This document shows, one piece after another, positions 25,557 through 35,785 of a stretch of 64,000 nt of DNA. This stretch comes from G965212025 sp965215765 (GTDB lineage: Bacteria; Pseudomonadota; Gammaproteobacteria; Poriferisulfidales; Oxydemutatoraceae). Where the stretch lies: NCBI GenBank assembly GCA_965215765.1, contig OZ244118.1, positions 1,116,001 through 1,180,000 on the forward strand. Reading direction: 5' to 3'. The notes under the pieces are model-generated. The model was not told the origin of the DNA and searched no databases. It saw only the letters and a list, made by a program, of their open reading frames with translations. Every line of letters starts with the position of its first letter. The stretch's first letter is position 1. A program made the position numbers and the translations under genes.

Positions 25557-28277
25557 ATGGCAAACAGTGTTGGGAATTTATTTACGAGGTACTCGGCTAC
25601 TTACAGTAAAGCTGGTGGAGAAGACGCGGAGCGCGAGCCACTGACTGCAAAGGAGCTAAAAAAAGCGTCTCGAAATGAACTACGTGGTTTTGACGGGGAT
25701 ATTCTTCGCGTTAGCAAGCGTGGCGGTAATTTTCTGGATCGCGTTGTGTGTTGGCTTGAAAGTCGTGTTTTTTCGCTTACGCGCAGCGGTCAAAGGGAGT
25801 CAAGTCGGCAAAAGCAGAGCCAGGAATTTGCTGATTGTGTTAGTGCTGCGCTCACAGAAATAGGCGAAGTTGTTGAAGGTGATGGCAGACACGATCTGAT
25901 AAGGAAAATAGAATCTGTTCAGAAGCGTGATTTGCCGTTGCGCTCCGGTTTTGTTCAATCCATTCTTCAGGAAGTTGCGGCATTGCAGCGTACTGCTGGG
26001 CAGGGTGTACTGCCAGATTTTGCCCAAATGGCGTTTCCAGCAGCAGAAGTGATCCATCAAGTAGAGATCCGTGATCAAGGTGTCGTGGTTCCTGATGGAC
26101 AACTGGAACCTGGACGAGCGGCGGAAGTGGTTCATGGCGATCGTGACGAAGGTTTGCCTCAAGTTCCGGCCAATAGGGATAATGAGCCTGAAATTGTTCA
26201 GCAGAACCTGCCTGTTCCCAATATTCTGCGCAATAACCCTGCCGACCCCATACAGCCAAAAAGATTTGACGAATTTTCACAGGTGTCTGGCTCTGTCTTT
26301 ACTGAAAGGCTTAGCGGATACACGGGAGATATGCTTATTGGCCCCTGCCTGAATGAGGAGGTGAATCGGCGCGGCATTAAAATCTCCAGCCAAGTCTACA
26401 ATAAAATTGTGAATCACGCGACTTTGGAACTTGCTGTTTTCACATATCAAGTAGAAGACGGTGAAAGACCTATTTTTGGCACCTATAACTTTGCGCAAGA
26501 TCTGCATGAAAGATGGGTTGGTGAAAATAATAAAGCAACAAATCGCGCCACCCCAGAGCAATTGGAACATGATGTGCTTTATAGAACAGCATGCAATATA
26601 TGCAACGGAAACGAGGATTGGGTGAAAAATTATGTTGTTGAAAGATTAAATTTGATGGGGGCAGTCGCCCTACCTGAAAATGCTAATCAGGGGATACCGC
26701 AGCAGCAAGCCCCTATGCAAGCCCCTGTTCAAGCTGAGCAGGCCATAGGAGCCTTTCAGTTTGCGCAACAGAGCGATCAAGATTTTAAAAACAGTCTTCT
26801 TGATCCCGTAAAGACCAAGTTGGTTAATCCGGTGCTTGAAGGAAAAGGCTTTTATATCGATACAACAGATGCGAAAATACTAACCGCTGATGCCATCACC
26901 TCTGATATGGTGGATCATGTTATTAAACATCATGGTGGTGCTCAACAGGCAAAAGAAGCGGTAGACCAAAATCTTGGTCTTCTTAAGCTTGCAAGTAATC
27001 CAAATGCTAGCGAGAATCAGTTGCAGAATCAGGCACTTGAAAATGTAATTGTGGGCTTGGCCACTAATCATAAGGATGATATGTATGCAGCTGTCAATGT
27101 GCTATATGAAGCGAGAGTAAGAGTAGCGGACGTGCCAGAAGCACCAGGAGAAGTTCCACCACCGCCGCAGGCACCGCAAGAACAACCTGTGCCTGAGCTA
27201 CTACCTGGGCATGGGGACGTGGATCTGATGGCGCCTCAAGCACCCCAACATGAAGGGGGTGTGAGAGTTCAACCTCTCAATCTCGACCCTGTTCCAGCAG
27301 AGCCAGCCATAGAAGGTTTTCAGTTTACGCAACAGAACGATGAAGCATTTAAAGCCAGTCTTTTTGATCTCATATCGGCCAGGTTGGTTTATCCGGTGCT
27401 TGAAAAGAAAGGCTTATATAATAATCCAACACAAGAGACTATGAGAAACGCTAGTGTCATCCTTAGAGCCATTACCACTGATATGGGGGACTATGTTATT
27501 AATAAAAATGGCGGTTATCTGCAGGTAAAAAATGTAGCAAACGAGAATCTGGGTCTTTTGAGGTCTGTTGCAGAGCCTAATGATACCGATGAACAGTTGC
27601 AGAAGAATGCGTTGAATGCTGTAATAGATGGCTGGATCACTAATGATAAGGTTGGTTTAGATGCAGTTGTTGGAAACATGTATGAAACGAGAGTAGGGGG
27701 CGCTCCAAAAGCACCAGCTGAAGTTGCACCACCGCCGCAGATGCGACCACAAGTTGTGCCTGGCCCGGATGATTTTTCGCAACCAGTTGGGTCAAAGATA
27801 CCCCCTCATCCACCCCAAGTGCAGCGAGCAGCACCTCCGGTTAACCAACCTTTGGATGCCCCGGATTCTTTGCATGGAGCTGAGGCAATTAGAATCGGTC
27901 AGCCAAATCTTGATCCTGCTAAAGGAAGGGCAATAGATGATTTTGTACGGAAACTTGAAAGGAATGAACTTAAAAACCGTGTGCGAGCTGCTGCCCATAA
28001 GGTTATTGATGTGGCAGGGTATGCTAATGCCACCGGTATTGAATCTGACTTTGGTTCTCCACTTCATCACGTATATGCTGATCATATAGCTGGAAATAGT
28101 TGGGAGAATCACAAAGAATTTGCGAAAGGAACTTTTTCTAATGTTTACGATAATCAGGAAAAGAAAGCGCTAGATGAAGGTAAAAAAATTGATTTGCAGA
28201 AAGTAGAGGATACCACCATGAAGTTGTTTATCATCAATTTTTCAGGTGGATTTAGGTATGCCATGCAAAAAGTCTAA
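25557..28277 (+). CDS. F4: array-family protein, N-M1-M2-M2-C (906 aa)
   Basis: The N module (1-160) is almost identical to that of F2. M1 starts near residue 234, M2 copies near 398 and 587, and the C module near 786. The last M2 and its preceding linker match F2 almost exactly, whereas the C module diverges, so the two genes have exchanged or inherited segments in blocks. The stop TAA lies a few codons before the position of the F2 stop; the equivalent of the F2 ending can still be read just beyond it. Pro-rich linkers separate the modules. No enzyme motif, signal peptide or membrane span is visible. Confidence 0.85.
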   Translation: MANSVGNLFTRYSATYSKAGGEDAEREPLTAKELKKASRNELRGFDGDILRVSKRGGNFLDRVVCWLESRVFSLTRSGQRESSRQKQSQEFADCVSAALTEIGEVVEGDGRHDLIRKIESVQKRDLPLRSGFVQSILQEVAALQRTAGQGVLPDFAQMAFPAAEVIHQVEIRDQGVVVPDGQLEPGRAAEVVHGDRDEGLPQVPANRDNEPEIVQQNLPVPNILRNNPADPIQPKRFDEFSQVSGSVFTERLSGYTGDMLIGPCLNEEVNRRGIKISSQVYNKIVNHATLELAVFTYQVEDGERPIFGTYNFAQDLHERWVGENNKATNRATPEQLEHDVLYRTACNICNGNEDWVKNYVVERLNLMGAVALPENANQGIPQQQAPMQAPVQAEQAIGAFQFAQQSDQDFKNSLLDPVKTKLVNPVLEGKGFYIDTTDAKILTADAITSDMVDHVIKHHGGAQQAKEAVDQNLGLLKLASNPNASENQLQNQALENVIVGLATNHKDDMYAAVNVLYEARVRVADVPEAPGEVPPPPQAPQEQPVPELLPGHGDVDLMAPQAPQHEGGVRVQPLNLDPVPAEPAIEGFQFTQQNDEAFKASLFDLISARLVYPVLEKKGLYNNPTQETMRNASVILRAITTDMGDYVINKNGGYLQVKNVANENLGLLRSVAEPNDTDEQLQKNALNAVIDGWITNDKVGLDAVVGNMYETRVGGAPKAPAEVAPPPQMRPQVVPGPDDFSQPVGSKIPPHPPQVQRAAPPVNQPLDAPDSLHGAEAIRIGQPNLDPAKGRAIDDFVRKLERNELKNRVRAAAHKVIDVAGYANATGIESDFGSPLHHVYADHIAGNSWENHKEFAKGTFSNVYDNQEKKALDEGKKIDLQKVEDTTMKLFIINFSGGFRYAMQKV

Positions 28278-28312
28278 CCTCAGGTTTAGAGAAAGCTGCA
28301 GAAGGGCATACG

Positions 28313-28370
28313 GGGCGGTCTTTTTCTGGCAAAAAATCTCTGACACTAATTTTGCCAAGCCGCCTATTCT
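28313..28370 (+). terminator. 3' hairpin of F4
   Basis: The same GGGGCGG/CCGCCTA arms as after F2, with one base changed in the loop. Confidence 0.4.
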
Positions 28371-29020
28371 ATACAGCTGTTATTGAAACTGTTGCTGGAA
28401 CTGTTTCTGCAGAAGTCAGGGTTGAGTGTTGTCGGGGCACAGGATAACTGCGTATGTTTCTGGTTTACTATACGGGTAAGCTACGGGTAATTCATCTTCT
28501 ACACAACATGATTAGACATCGTAGAAATTATGAATATGTTGCACCTTTTACTCCAAGGATAATCGATAGATGTTGGAGTTCAAGAACTCGTCACGTCGGA
28601 TTCAGTATCCGCACACCACTGGCAGTTTCCCGGTCACCATGTGTTCGACCTTCACTTGACTCGGCACATCTTTCAGCTGTGAAGGATGGTTCGAAGGAAC
28701 CGCCTCATAACATGGAAGGTGTGCATGGTTTGGTGTTGGCAAAAGGAATGCTTCCCGGTTTATCACCATACGGGCAGTCGTCTGTTGTTTGGCTCGCTTT
28801 TTTGTCGGGTAGTCGTGCGTAACCCGGAGGTCACTCGCTTATGCTGTCCATGTTGTGTTTCGCCGGTGCTGATTGATTTTTATGCCACCTGCTTTTCTCT
28901 GTGCAAACTGCACCTGAGTGGCTCAAGAATTCAAGGGTCGAGCCTCTGAAACGGGGCAAAGCGGGTGGGTCTTGTTTTGCCCGAAACAGGCGAAGACAGG
29001 TCGTTAAAGGCTTTTCAGGT

Positions 29021-29312
29021 TAAAATGGCTGCCAATTGGTCTTGGAGTGATGGGTTAAGGTTCTAGCCGATGTGAGCAAATGGAGGTGGGAAAGTTGTAT
29101 GTAGTAATGGTTGTTTCAATGCGTAAGCAGGCACTTGTTCTTTGCGTGTCGGTTTGGGGAAGGTGGCAAAAAAGGTTAAGAAACATCAAGCGTCCATGCT
29201 TGATAGTCAAAAATTTTATTACGGTCGGGAAAGGCTGTTTCTTCGATTGCAGAAGTGTGGGCGAATTGCGTTGGTCACACTTCGTGCCTGTAAATTGTTA
29301 CAGGAGGCCATG
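29021..29312 (+). promoter_or_regulatory. promoter and leader of F5
   Basis: TAAAAT is at 29021-29026. The leader ORF is 29098-29313 (TTG) or 29080-29313 (ATG). It is essentially identical to the F3 leader, so the pseudogene keeps an intact leader. Confidence 0.55.
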
Positions 29313-30452
29313 ATGGCAAACAATGTTGGGGATTTATTTGGGAAGTACTCGGCTACTTACAGTAAAGCTGGTGGAGAAGGCGAGGATCTTGTGCCGCTGG
29401 ATCCAAAGGAGCAAAAAAAAGCGTCTAGAAATGAACTGCATGGTTTTGACGGGGGTGCTCTTCGCGTTAGCAAGCGTGGCGGTAATTTTCTGAATCGCGT
29501 TGTGTGTTGGCTTGAAGACCGTGTTCTTTCGCTTACGAGAAGCGTTGGTCGAGAGCCTACAATTCGGCAAAAGCACAGCAGTGAATTTGCCAGGCATGTT
29601 AGTGCTGCGCTCACAGAAATAGGTGAGCATGATGCTGACGGTGTGGAGAATCATTATCTAATGAAGAAAATTGAACTTGTTCAGAAGCGTGATTTGCCGT
29701 TGCGTTCAGGTTTTGTTCGATCCATTCTTTGGCAAGTTGCTCTACTGTAGGGTGACAGTGGGCAAGGTGTACTGCCAGATATTGCCAAGCAGGCGTTTCT
29801 GGCAGAACCACCAGCAGTACCACCAGCAGTACCAGGTGTGGATTATGGCGGTCGTGATGAAGGTGAGCATCAAATTCCGGACGATAGGAATGTGGCACAC
29901 AGAGGTGATCAGAACCAGCCTCCTCCCGACATTCCGGCCAACAAGAATGTAGCTGGCGGCGATCAGCAACTGCCTCCCCAGATGGCGGCGGGAGTTCATA
30001 AAGCCGATGTGAGAGACTATAAAGACTTTGCAAACCTGTCTAGTGGTGACTTCACTGAAAAGCTTTGCCAATACATGGCAAATTTTGTCTCCAAAATTGT
30101 GGATGGGCAGTTGGATCAACGCGAATGTCGCATCACCAACCATCAGTGCGACCAAATTGTTCGAGAGACGACTTTGAGACTTGCTGATAACAAATATCCA
30201 GGGGGTGAAGGCGAAGATCGTATACTTACCACCTTTGTGACTGCTCAAGACATGCACAAGCAACTTGTTGCCGAGAATGAGCAAAAAGGTTTCCCTAGAT
30301 CCCCGGCTGATTTGGAAAAGACTGTGGTTTCTTTAATAGGATACAACATAGGCGTAAACCAAGGGGACTGGATGGAAACGATTGTTTCTGAAAATTTAAA
30401 CAACCTGATGATAGAGCCCCCACCAGAGAATGCCGATCAGGGTATACCGTAG
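29313..30452 (+). pseudogene. F5: array-family gene (N-M1) with one nonsense codon
   Basis: Identical in length (1140 bases) and nearly identical in sequence to F3. Codon 146 (29748-29750) is TAG where F3 has CAG, so translation would stop inside the N module. The rest of the frame, including M1, is open to the TAG at 30450. A product could restart near 29838 but without a clear ribosome-binding site. TAG ends several intact family members, so codon reassignment is unlikely. Confidence 0.85.
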
Positions 30453-32830
30453 CAATCACTCTATGATCAAGCCTGTGGTCAATGAGGTGCGGAAGTTCAA
30501 ATTTCCGCTCCCGACCTTGTTCAAGTCTGGCGAGTCGAAGTAGACTTTCAGTAACAAGCACCTTTGTGTGCCCCAGCTTTCCAGCAGCCACCGCAACAAG
30601 GACAACCTTGGGGTGCCCCAGATTTTCAGCTACCGCAGGTTCCTCAAGCATCCCATCGTCAAGAAGGTGCGGAAGTTCAAATTCCTGATCCCGACCTTTC
30701 TCAAGCAGGGCGAGTCGAAGGAGATTTTCAGTTTGTGCAACAGAACGATTTAGAACTTCAACAAAGTCTTTTTAAGCCTGTAAAGGACAAGTTGGTTGAT
30801 CCGGCGCTTCACGAAAAAGGTTTTTATAACGACAGGACACATGCGCAAGCGAAATCAACCACCGCTGACCAGATCGCCTCTGAAATGATGGAATATATTA
30901 TTCAACGTTGTGGTAGTACTTAAAAGGTAAAAGAGGTAACAGACGATAATCTGAAGCTTCTGAGGATTGCAGGAAATGGAACCAGCTAACAGATGCAGTA
31001 GCAGGCATCGGGAAATGTAATTGATGGCTTAGCCACTAATCATAAGGCTAAAATGGGTACACGTGTCGAAGAGTTATATGGAAGAGCGGTAGCAGGGGAC
31101 AGGTAAAGGACAGCACGTGAAGTCAAGCAGCCGTCGCAGCAAGTAACAACCATGACTTGTGCTTGCCCCCCGGCTTTCCAGCCGCCGCCGCAACAAGGAC
31201 AACCTTGGGGTGCCCCAGATTTTCAGTAACAAGCACCTTTGTGTGCCCCAGCTTTCCAGCAGCCACCACGATAGCAATCATGACTTGTGCTTGCCCCGTG
31301 TGCCCCTGGGTTTTAGCCACCACCGCCCGGGCAATTACAACCTGCACCTCTCTCCCGGGACGATCTTTCGCAGTCAGTCGGGTCATCAGTCAGACTCCTT
31401 TAGCCACCTTTAGCCGCCGCCGCAACAAGGACAACCTTGGGGTGCCCCAAATTTTCAGCTACCGCAGGTTTCTCAAGCATTCCATCGTCAAGAGGGTGCG
31501 GAAGTTCAAATTCCTGATCCCGACCTTTCTCAAGCAGGGCGAGTCGAAGGAGATTTTCAGTTTGTGCAACAGAACGATTTAGAACTTCAACAAAGTCTTT
31601 TTAAGCCTGTAAAGGACAAGTTGGTTGATCCGGCGCTTCACGAAAAAGGTTTTTATAACGACAGGACACATGCGCAAGCGAAATCAACCACCGCTGACCA
31701 GATCGCCTCTGAAATGATGGAATATATTATTCAACGTTGTGGTAGTACTTAAAAGGTAAAAGAGGTAACAGACGATAATCTGAAGCTTCTGAGGATTGCA
31801 GGAAATGGAACCAGCTAACAGATGCAGTAGCAGGCATCGGGAAATGTAATTGATGGCTTAGCCACTAATCATAAGGCTAAAATGGGTACACGTGTCGAAG
31901 AGTTATATGGAAGAGCGGTAGCAGGGGACAGGTAAAGGACAGCACGTGAAGTCAAGCAGCCGTCGCAGCAAGTAACAACCATGACTTGTGCTTGCCCCGT
32001 GTGCCTCTGGGTTTTAGCCACCACCGCCCAGGCAATTACAACCTACACCTCTCTCCCGGGACGATCTTTCGCAGTCAGTCGGGCCAACAGTTAGGCACCT
32101 TTAGCCACCGCCGCCTCAAGCATCCCATCGTCAAGAAGGCGCGGAAGTTCAAATTTCCGCTCCCGACCTTGCTCAAGTCTGGCGAGTCGAAGTAGATTTT
32201 CAGTAACAAGCACCTTTGTGTGCCCCCCAGCTTTCCAGCCGCCGCGGCAGCAACCATGACTTGCGCCTGCTCCAAGTGCCCTTGGTTTTTAGCCACCACC
32301 GCCCGGGCAATTACAACCTGTACCTCCACCCCAAGATAATCTTTCGCAGTCAGTCGGGTCATCAGTCAGACTCCTTTAGTCACCGCCGCATCAAGCATCC
32401 CATCGTCAAGAAGGTGCGGAAGTTCAGATTCCCGGTTCCGATCCTGTTCAAGCCGGGCGAGTCGAAGGAGATTTTAGTAACAAGCACCTTTGTGTGCCCC
32501 AGCTTTCCAGCAGCCACCACGATAGCAATCATGACTTGTGCTTGCCCCGTGTGCCCCTAGGTTTTAGCCACCGCCCGGGCAATTACAACCTGCACCTCCA
32601 CCCCAAGACGATCTTTCGCAGTCAGCCGGGTCATCAGTCAGACTCCTTTAGCCACCGCCACCTCAAGCATCCCATCGTCAAGAAGGTGCGGAAGTTCAAA
32701 TTTCCGATCCCGAACCTGTTCAAGCCGGGCGGGTCGAAGGAAATTTTAGTAACAAGCACCTTTGTGTGCCCCAGCTTTCCAGCCGCCACCACGGCAGCAA
32801 CCATGACCTGTGCTTGCCCCGTGTGCCCCT
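30453..32830 (+). pseudogene. decayed 3' part of F5: linker repeats and two M2 remnants
   Basis: A 2.4-kb graveyard. An M2 remnant at about 30715-31080 (FQFVQQNDLELQQSLF readable, several stops after it) is repeated about 829 bp later at 31545-31910, almost unchanged including the stops. Between and after them a ~274-bp linker-type repeat occurs several times (AACAAGCACC near 30555, 31228, 32206, 32480, 32753). The correct linker frame is broken by stops. The M2 copies were therefore duplicated after they had already lost function. Confidence 0.7.
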
Positions 32831-33278
32831 CATTACCTGTGCTGCCTGCATGTTGGCTTGAGATTGGTGCGTTTCGGCAACGGTCAGCCACCGGCAGTTT
32901 TCCGGTCACCACTGTTCGACCTTTGCTTGACTCGGCACATCTTTCAGCTGCAAAGGTTGACCTGCAGGAACCTGTTTCGTGACATGGGGGGTGCTGGCAA
33001 AAGGAATGTACTTCGGTTTGTCACCCAAACGCATAACCTGCTGTTGCTTGGGTTGTTTTTTGTGTCGGATAGCCGTGCGCAACCCTCTGGTCACTCGCTT
33101 TTGCCTGTCCAAGTGGTGTTTTTCGGTGATGACCGACTTTTATGCCACCTGCTTTTTCCTGTGCAAACGGCACCCGGGTGACTCAAGAATTCAAAAGCCA
33201 GAGTCCCTAAACGGGATAAAGAAGGTGGCTCTGTCGCTCGAAGCAGGCGGAAAATTGGATGTTATGGGTTTTTCAGGT
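32831..33278 (+). repeat. array inter-gene block upstream of F6
   Basis: Similar to the blocks before F2 and F4, fused on its left to the decayed F5 linker repeats. No gene is supported. Confidence 0.7.
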
Positions 33279-33569
33279 TACAATGGTTGCCAATCGGTAT
33301 TGGAGCGATGGGTTAAGGTTCGAGCCGACATGAACAAACGGAGGTAGGGAAACTGTGTGTGGAATGACTGTTTTAATGCGTGAGCAGCCACTTATTCTTT
33401 ACGTTCCGGTCTGGGCCATGTGGCAAGAAGGGTTAAGAAATATCAAGCACCCATGCTTGATAGTCAATAATTTTATTACGGTCGGAAAAGGCCGTTTTTC
33501 GGGTTGCAGAAGTGTGCTCGAATTGCGTTGGCCACACTTTGTGGCTGTGAATTGTTACAGGAGGTCATG
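33279..33569 (+). promoter_or_regulatory. promoter and structured leader of F6 (reference copy)
   Basis: The -10-like TACAAT is at 33279-33284 with a weak -35 (TTGGAT, 18-base spacer). About 290 bases separate it from the main ATG. Three hairpins can be drawn: ATCAAG/CTTGAT around an 8-base loop, CGGTC/GGCCG around GGAAAA, and GCCACA/TGTGGC just before the AGGAGG at 33559-33564. Across the ten leaders, stem changes mostly leave G-T pairs, so pairing seems maintained. One exception is the third stem in the F3/F5 subtype. The promoter call is weaker than the conservation itself. Confidence 0.6.
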
Positions 33570-33570
33570 A
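33355..33570 (+). CDS. 71-codon leader ORF coupled to F6 (conserved before every array gene)
   Basis: A GTG-started frame preceded by GGAGG (10-base spacing). Its TGA stop overlaps the ATG of the main gene, and the main ribosome-binding site lies inside its last codons. The same frame is open before all ten genes: 14487-14681, 16413-16628, 22504-22719, 25342-25557, 29098-29313, 33355-33570, 35571-35786, 38121-38336, 40508-40723 and 43043-43258. The only length change (F1) is an in-frame 21-base deletion. The product is Cys- and Trp-containing, has no recognised homolog and may simply set up translational coupling. Because the DNA is so conserved, an open frame alone is weak proof of coding. 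Confidence 0.4.
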   Translation: MCGMTVLMREQPLILYVPVWAMWQEGLRNIKHPCLIVNNFITVGKGRFSGCRSVLELRWPHFVAVNCYRRS

Positions 33571-35078
33571 TGGCAAACAGTGTTGGGAATTTATTTACGA
33601 AGTACTCGGCTACTTACAGTAAAGCTGGTGATGACGACGCGGATCGTGAGCCACTGAATCCAAAGGAGCTAAAAAAAGCGTCTCGAAATGAACTACGTGG
33701 TCTTGGGAATGCTCTTCGCGTTAGCAAGCGTGGCGGTAATTTTCTGGATCGCGTTGTGTGTTGGCTTGAAGACCGTGTTTTTTCGCTTACGCGCAGCAGT
33801 TACACGGAGTCAAGTCGGCAAAAGCAGAGCCAGGAATTTGCTGGTTATGTTAGTGATGCGCTCTTAGAAATAGGCGAAGATGTTGAAGGTGAAAGCAAAC
33901 ACGAGCTAATACAGCAAATAGAATCTGTACGGAAGCGTGATTTGCCGTTACGCTCAGGTTTTGTTAAATCCATTCTTGATGAAGTTGCGAAATTGAAGCA
34001 CGATGCTGGGAAGGGTGAACTGCCAGAAATTGCCGATCGAGTATTTCCAGCAGGGTATAGATACTCCTCTGAACCTGAACAGGTATCAGCAGGAGCTGTA
34101 TGCAGTAAGCAAATTGGCTCACGAGAGGATCCAAATTTGGATGATATTAATGTGACTGACGAAAAAGACCAGAGCCTGTTTCTTTCCGATGTGAAACCAA
34201 TTAATATTGCCGATGAGAAAGGCGGTAAGGACTTTATGGATCTGACTGTTGAAGAATTCACAGAAAAGTTTTGCGAATACACGGGAAGGTCAATTATTGA
34301 AGTCGAACTTGGCAATGAGTTGATGGGACGCAATGTTAGTATCAGTTCGGAACAGCGCAGCCAAGTTGTGAAAGGCGCCACTTTGAAATTTGCTAAAAAC
34401 AAATTTCCAGGAAATGAAGGCGAAGACCCTATTTCTGGTACCATGGCGCATGCGAAAGAAGAGTATAAGAAAAAAATTGATAGCGGAACACATGCTCATT
34501 ACCTGAGTGCTGTGGAAGATGATGTGCTTCAAGAATTATCGGAACAAATATGTCTTGGAATTAATGAATCAGTGAGAGCATTTATTTCTGAGGATTTAGA
34601 TCGCTTGTTAGGGAAACCAAGTGGGAACGATGTAAAGGATGCACCGCAGCCACCAACCAATGCAACGGAAGCAACCGATGTAAAGGCAGCAACCGATGTA
34701 AAGGCAGCTGCCGCCGCAAAGAATGCAGCAATGAAAGCTTATTCGAAACTGTTAGAAGCTCCAACCTATAAAAATAGTATATTAAATGCTGCCAAAGATG
34801 TTATGGGTGATGCAGGATATGATTTTGAATATGTTTCAGCAAATGCTGAATCTCCAGTTCGTTTAGCGTATAATGATCATACGCATGGCGACACATGGAG
34901 GCAAACACACAAAAATGTTGCGTTAGACATTTTTGATGCTCGTTATGATGCAGCAATTCAGAAAGGTGATTCTTCGCTCGACAACGTAGGGGATGATACC
35001 AAAGCTGAATTTACTCAATATTTTAAACATGCATTCATGCGTGTCGTGAACGAAATTAAAGCTAAGGAAGAACAGTAA
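33570..35078 (+). CDS. F6: array-family protein, N-M1-C (502 aa)
   Basis: The N module (1-160) has the short GLGNALR variant and KQSQEFAGYV. An acidic linker follows, then M1 from about residue 220 (DFMDLTVEEFTEKF), an Ala-rich ATDVKAATDVKAAAAAK linker and the C module from about 387. The C module shows its hallmark order: a G-Y-D turn, Y-x-DH, W-x-x-x-HK, then IFDARYD and a closing F-x-x-x-F helix. The gene ends in TAA without a clean 3' hairpin (the second arm reads CCCAC). No function was recognised. Confidence 0.83.
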   Translation: MANSVGNLFTKYSATYSKAGDDDADREPLNPKELKKASRNELRGLGNALRVSKRGGNFLDRVVCWLEDRVFSLTRSSYTESSRQKQSQEFAGYVSDALLEIGEDVEGESKHELIQQIESVRKRDLPLRSGFVKSILDEVAKLKHDAGKGELPEIADRVFPAGYRYSSEPEQVSAGAVCSKQIGSREDPNLDDINVTDEKDQSLFLSDVKPINIADEKGGKDFMDLTVEEFTEKFCEYTGRSIIEVELGNELMGRNVSISSEQRSQVVKGATLKFAKNKFPGNEGEDPISGTMAHAKEEYKKKIDSGTHAHYLSAVEDDVLQELSEQICLGINESVRAFISEDLDRLLGKPSGNDVKDAPQPPTNATEATDVKAATDVKAAAAAKNAAMKAYSKLLEAPTYKNSILNAAKDVMGDAGYDFEYVSANAESPVRLAYNDHTHGDTWRQTHKNVALDIFDARYDAAIQKGDSSLDNVGDDTKAEFTQYFKHAFMRVVNEIKAKEEQ

Positions 35079-35494
35079 GACACACGAGGCGGTCTTTTTC
35101 TGACGAATGATCTCTAAAGCCAATTTTGCAAGCCCACATTCACCACAAATGAGAGGTCTGTCAGCAGAGACCCGACTCACTGACATGGGTCAGGTATCCG
35201 GTTTGGTGTTGACAAAAGGAATGCCTCCAGGTTTGTCACTATAAGTGGAGCCTGCTGTTGCTTGGGTTGCTTTTTTGTGCCGGATAGCCGAGCGCAACCC
35301 ACAGGCCACTCGCTACTGCCTGCCCATGTGGTGTTTGCCGGTGCTGATCGGTTTTTATGCCACCCACTTTTTTCTCTGCAAACGGTGCCCCGGTGAGCCA
35401 AGAATTCAAAAGAAGAGGTCTCTAAATGGGACAGAGTGGGTGGGTTTTGTCGCTCGAAGCAGGCGGAAAATTGGATGTTATGGGTTTTTCAGGT
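35079..35494 (+). repeat. array inter-gene block upstream of F7
   Basis: A shortened version of the inter-gene block: it keeps the half nearest the promoter and a CACCACAAATGAGAGG element also found after F8. No gene is supported. Confidence 0.65.
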
Positions 35495-35785
35495 TACAAT
35501 GGTTGTCAATCGGTATTGGGGCGATGGGTTAAGGTTCGAGCCGACATGAACAAACGGAGGTAGGGAAACTGTGTGTGGAATGACTGTTTTAATGCGTGAG
35601 CAGCCACTTATTCTTTACGTTCCGGTCTGGGCCATGTGGCAAGAAGGGTTAAGAAATATCAAGCACCCATGCTTGATAGTCAATAATTTTATTACGGTCG
35701 GAAAAGGCCGTTTTTCGGGTTGTAGAAGTGTGCTCGAATTGCGTTGGCCGCATTTTGTGGCTGTGAATTGTTACAGGAGGTCATG
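35495..35785 (+). promoter_or_regulatory. promoter and leader of F7
   Basis: TACAAT is at 35495-35500; the leader ORF is 35571-35786. The third hairpin has GCCGCA facing TGTGGC, a change that leaves a G-T pair. Confidence 0.6.

Larger units (their letters stand above)
28286..30593 (+). repeat. 2.3-kb segmental duplication, copy 2 (F5 copy)
   Basis: The counterpart of 21691-23999. Identity ends abruptly at about 30594, where this copy continues into an M2-linker remnant. The stretch 28371-29020 within it holds no gene. Confidence 0.88.

Noticed and set aside
33309..33335. GGTTCGAGCC in the array leaders resembles a tRNA T-loop.
   Set aside because: No acceptor, D or anticodon arm can be built around it, and flanks do not pair.
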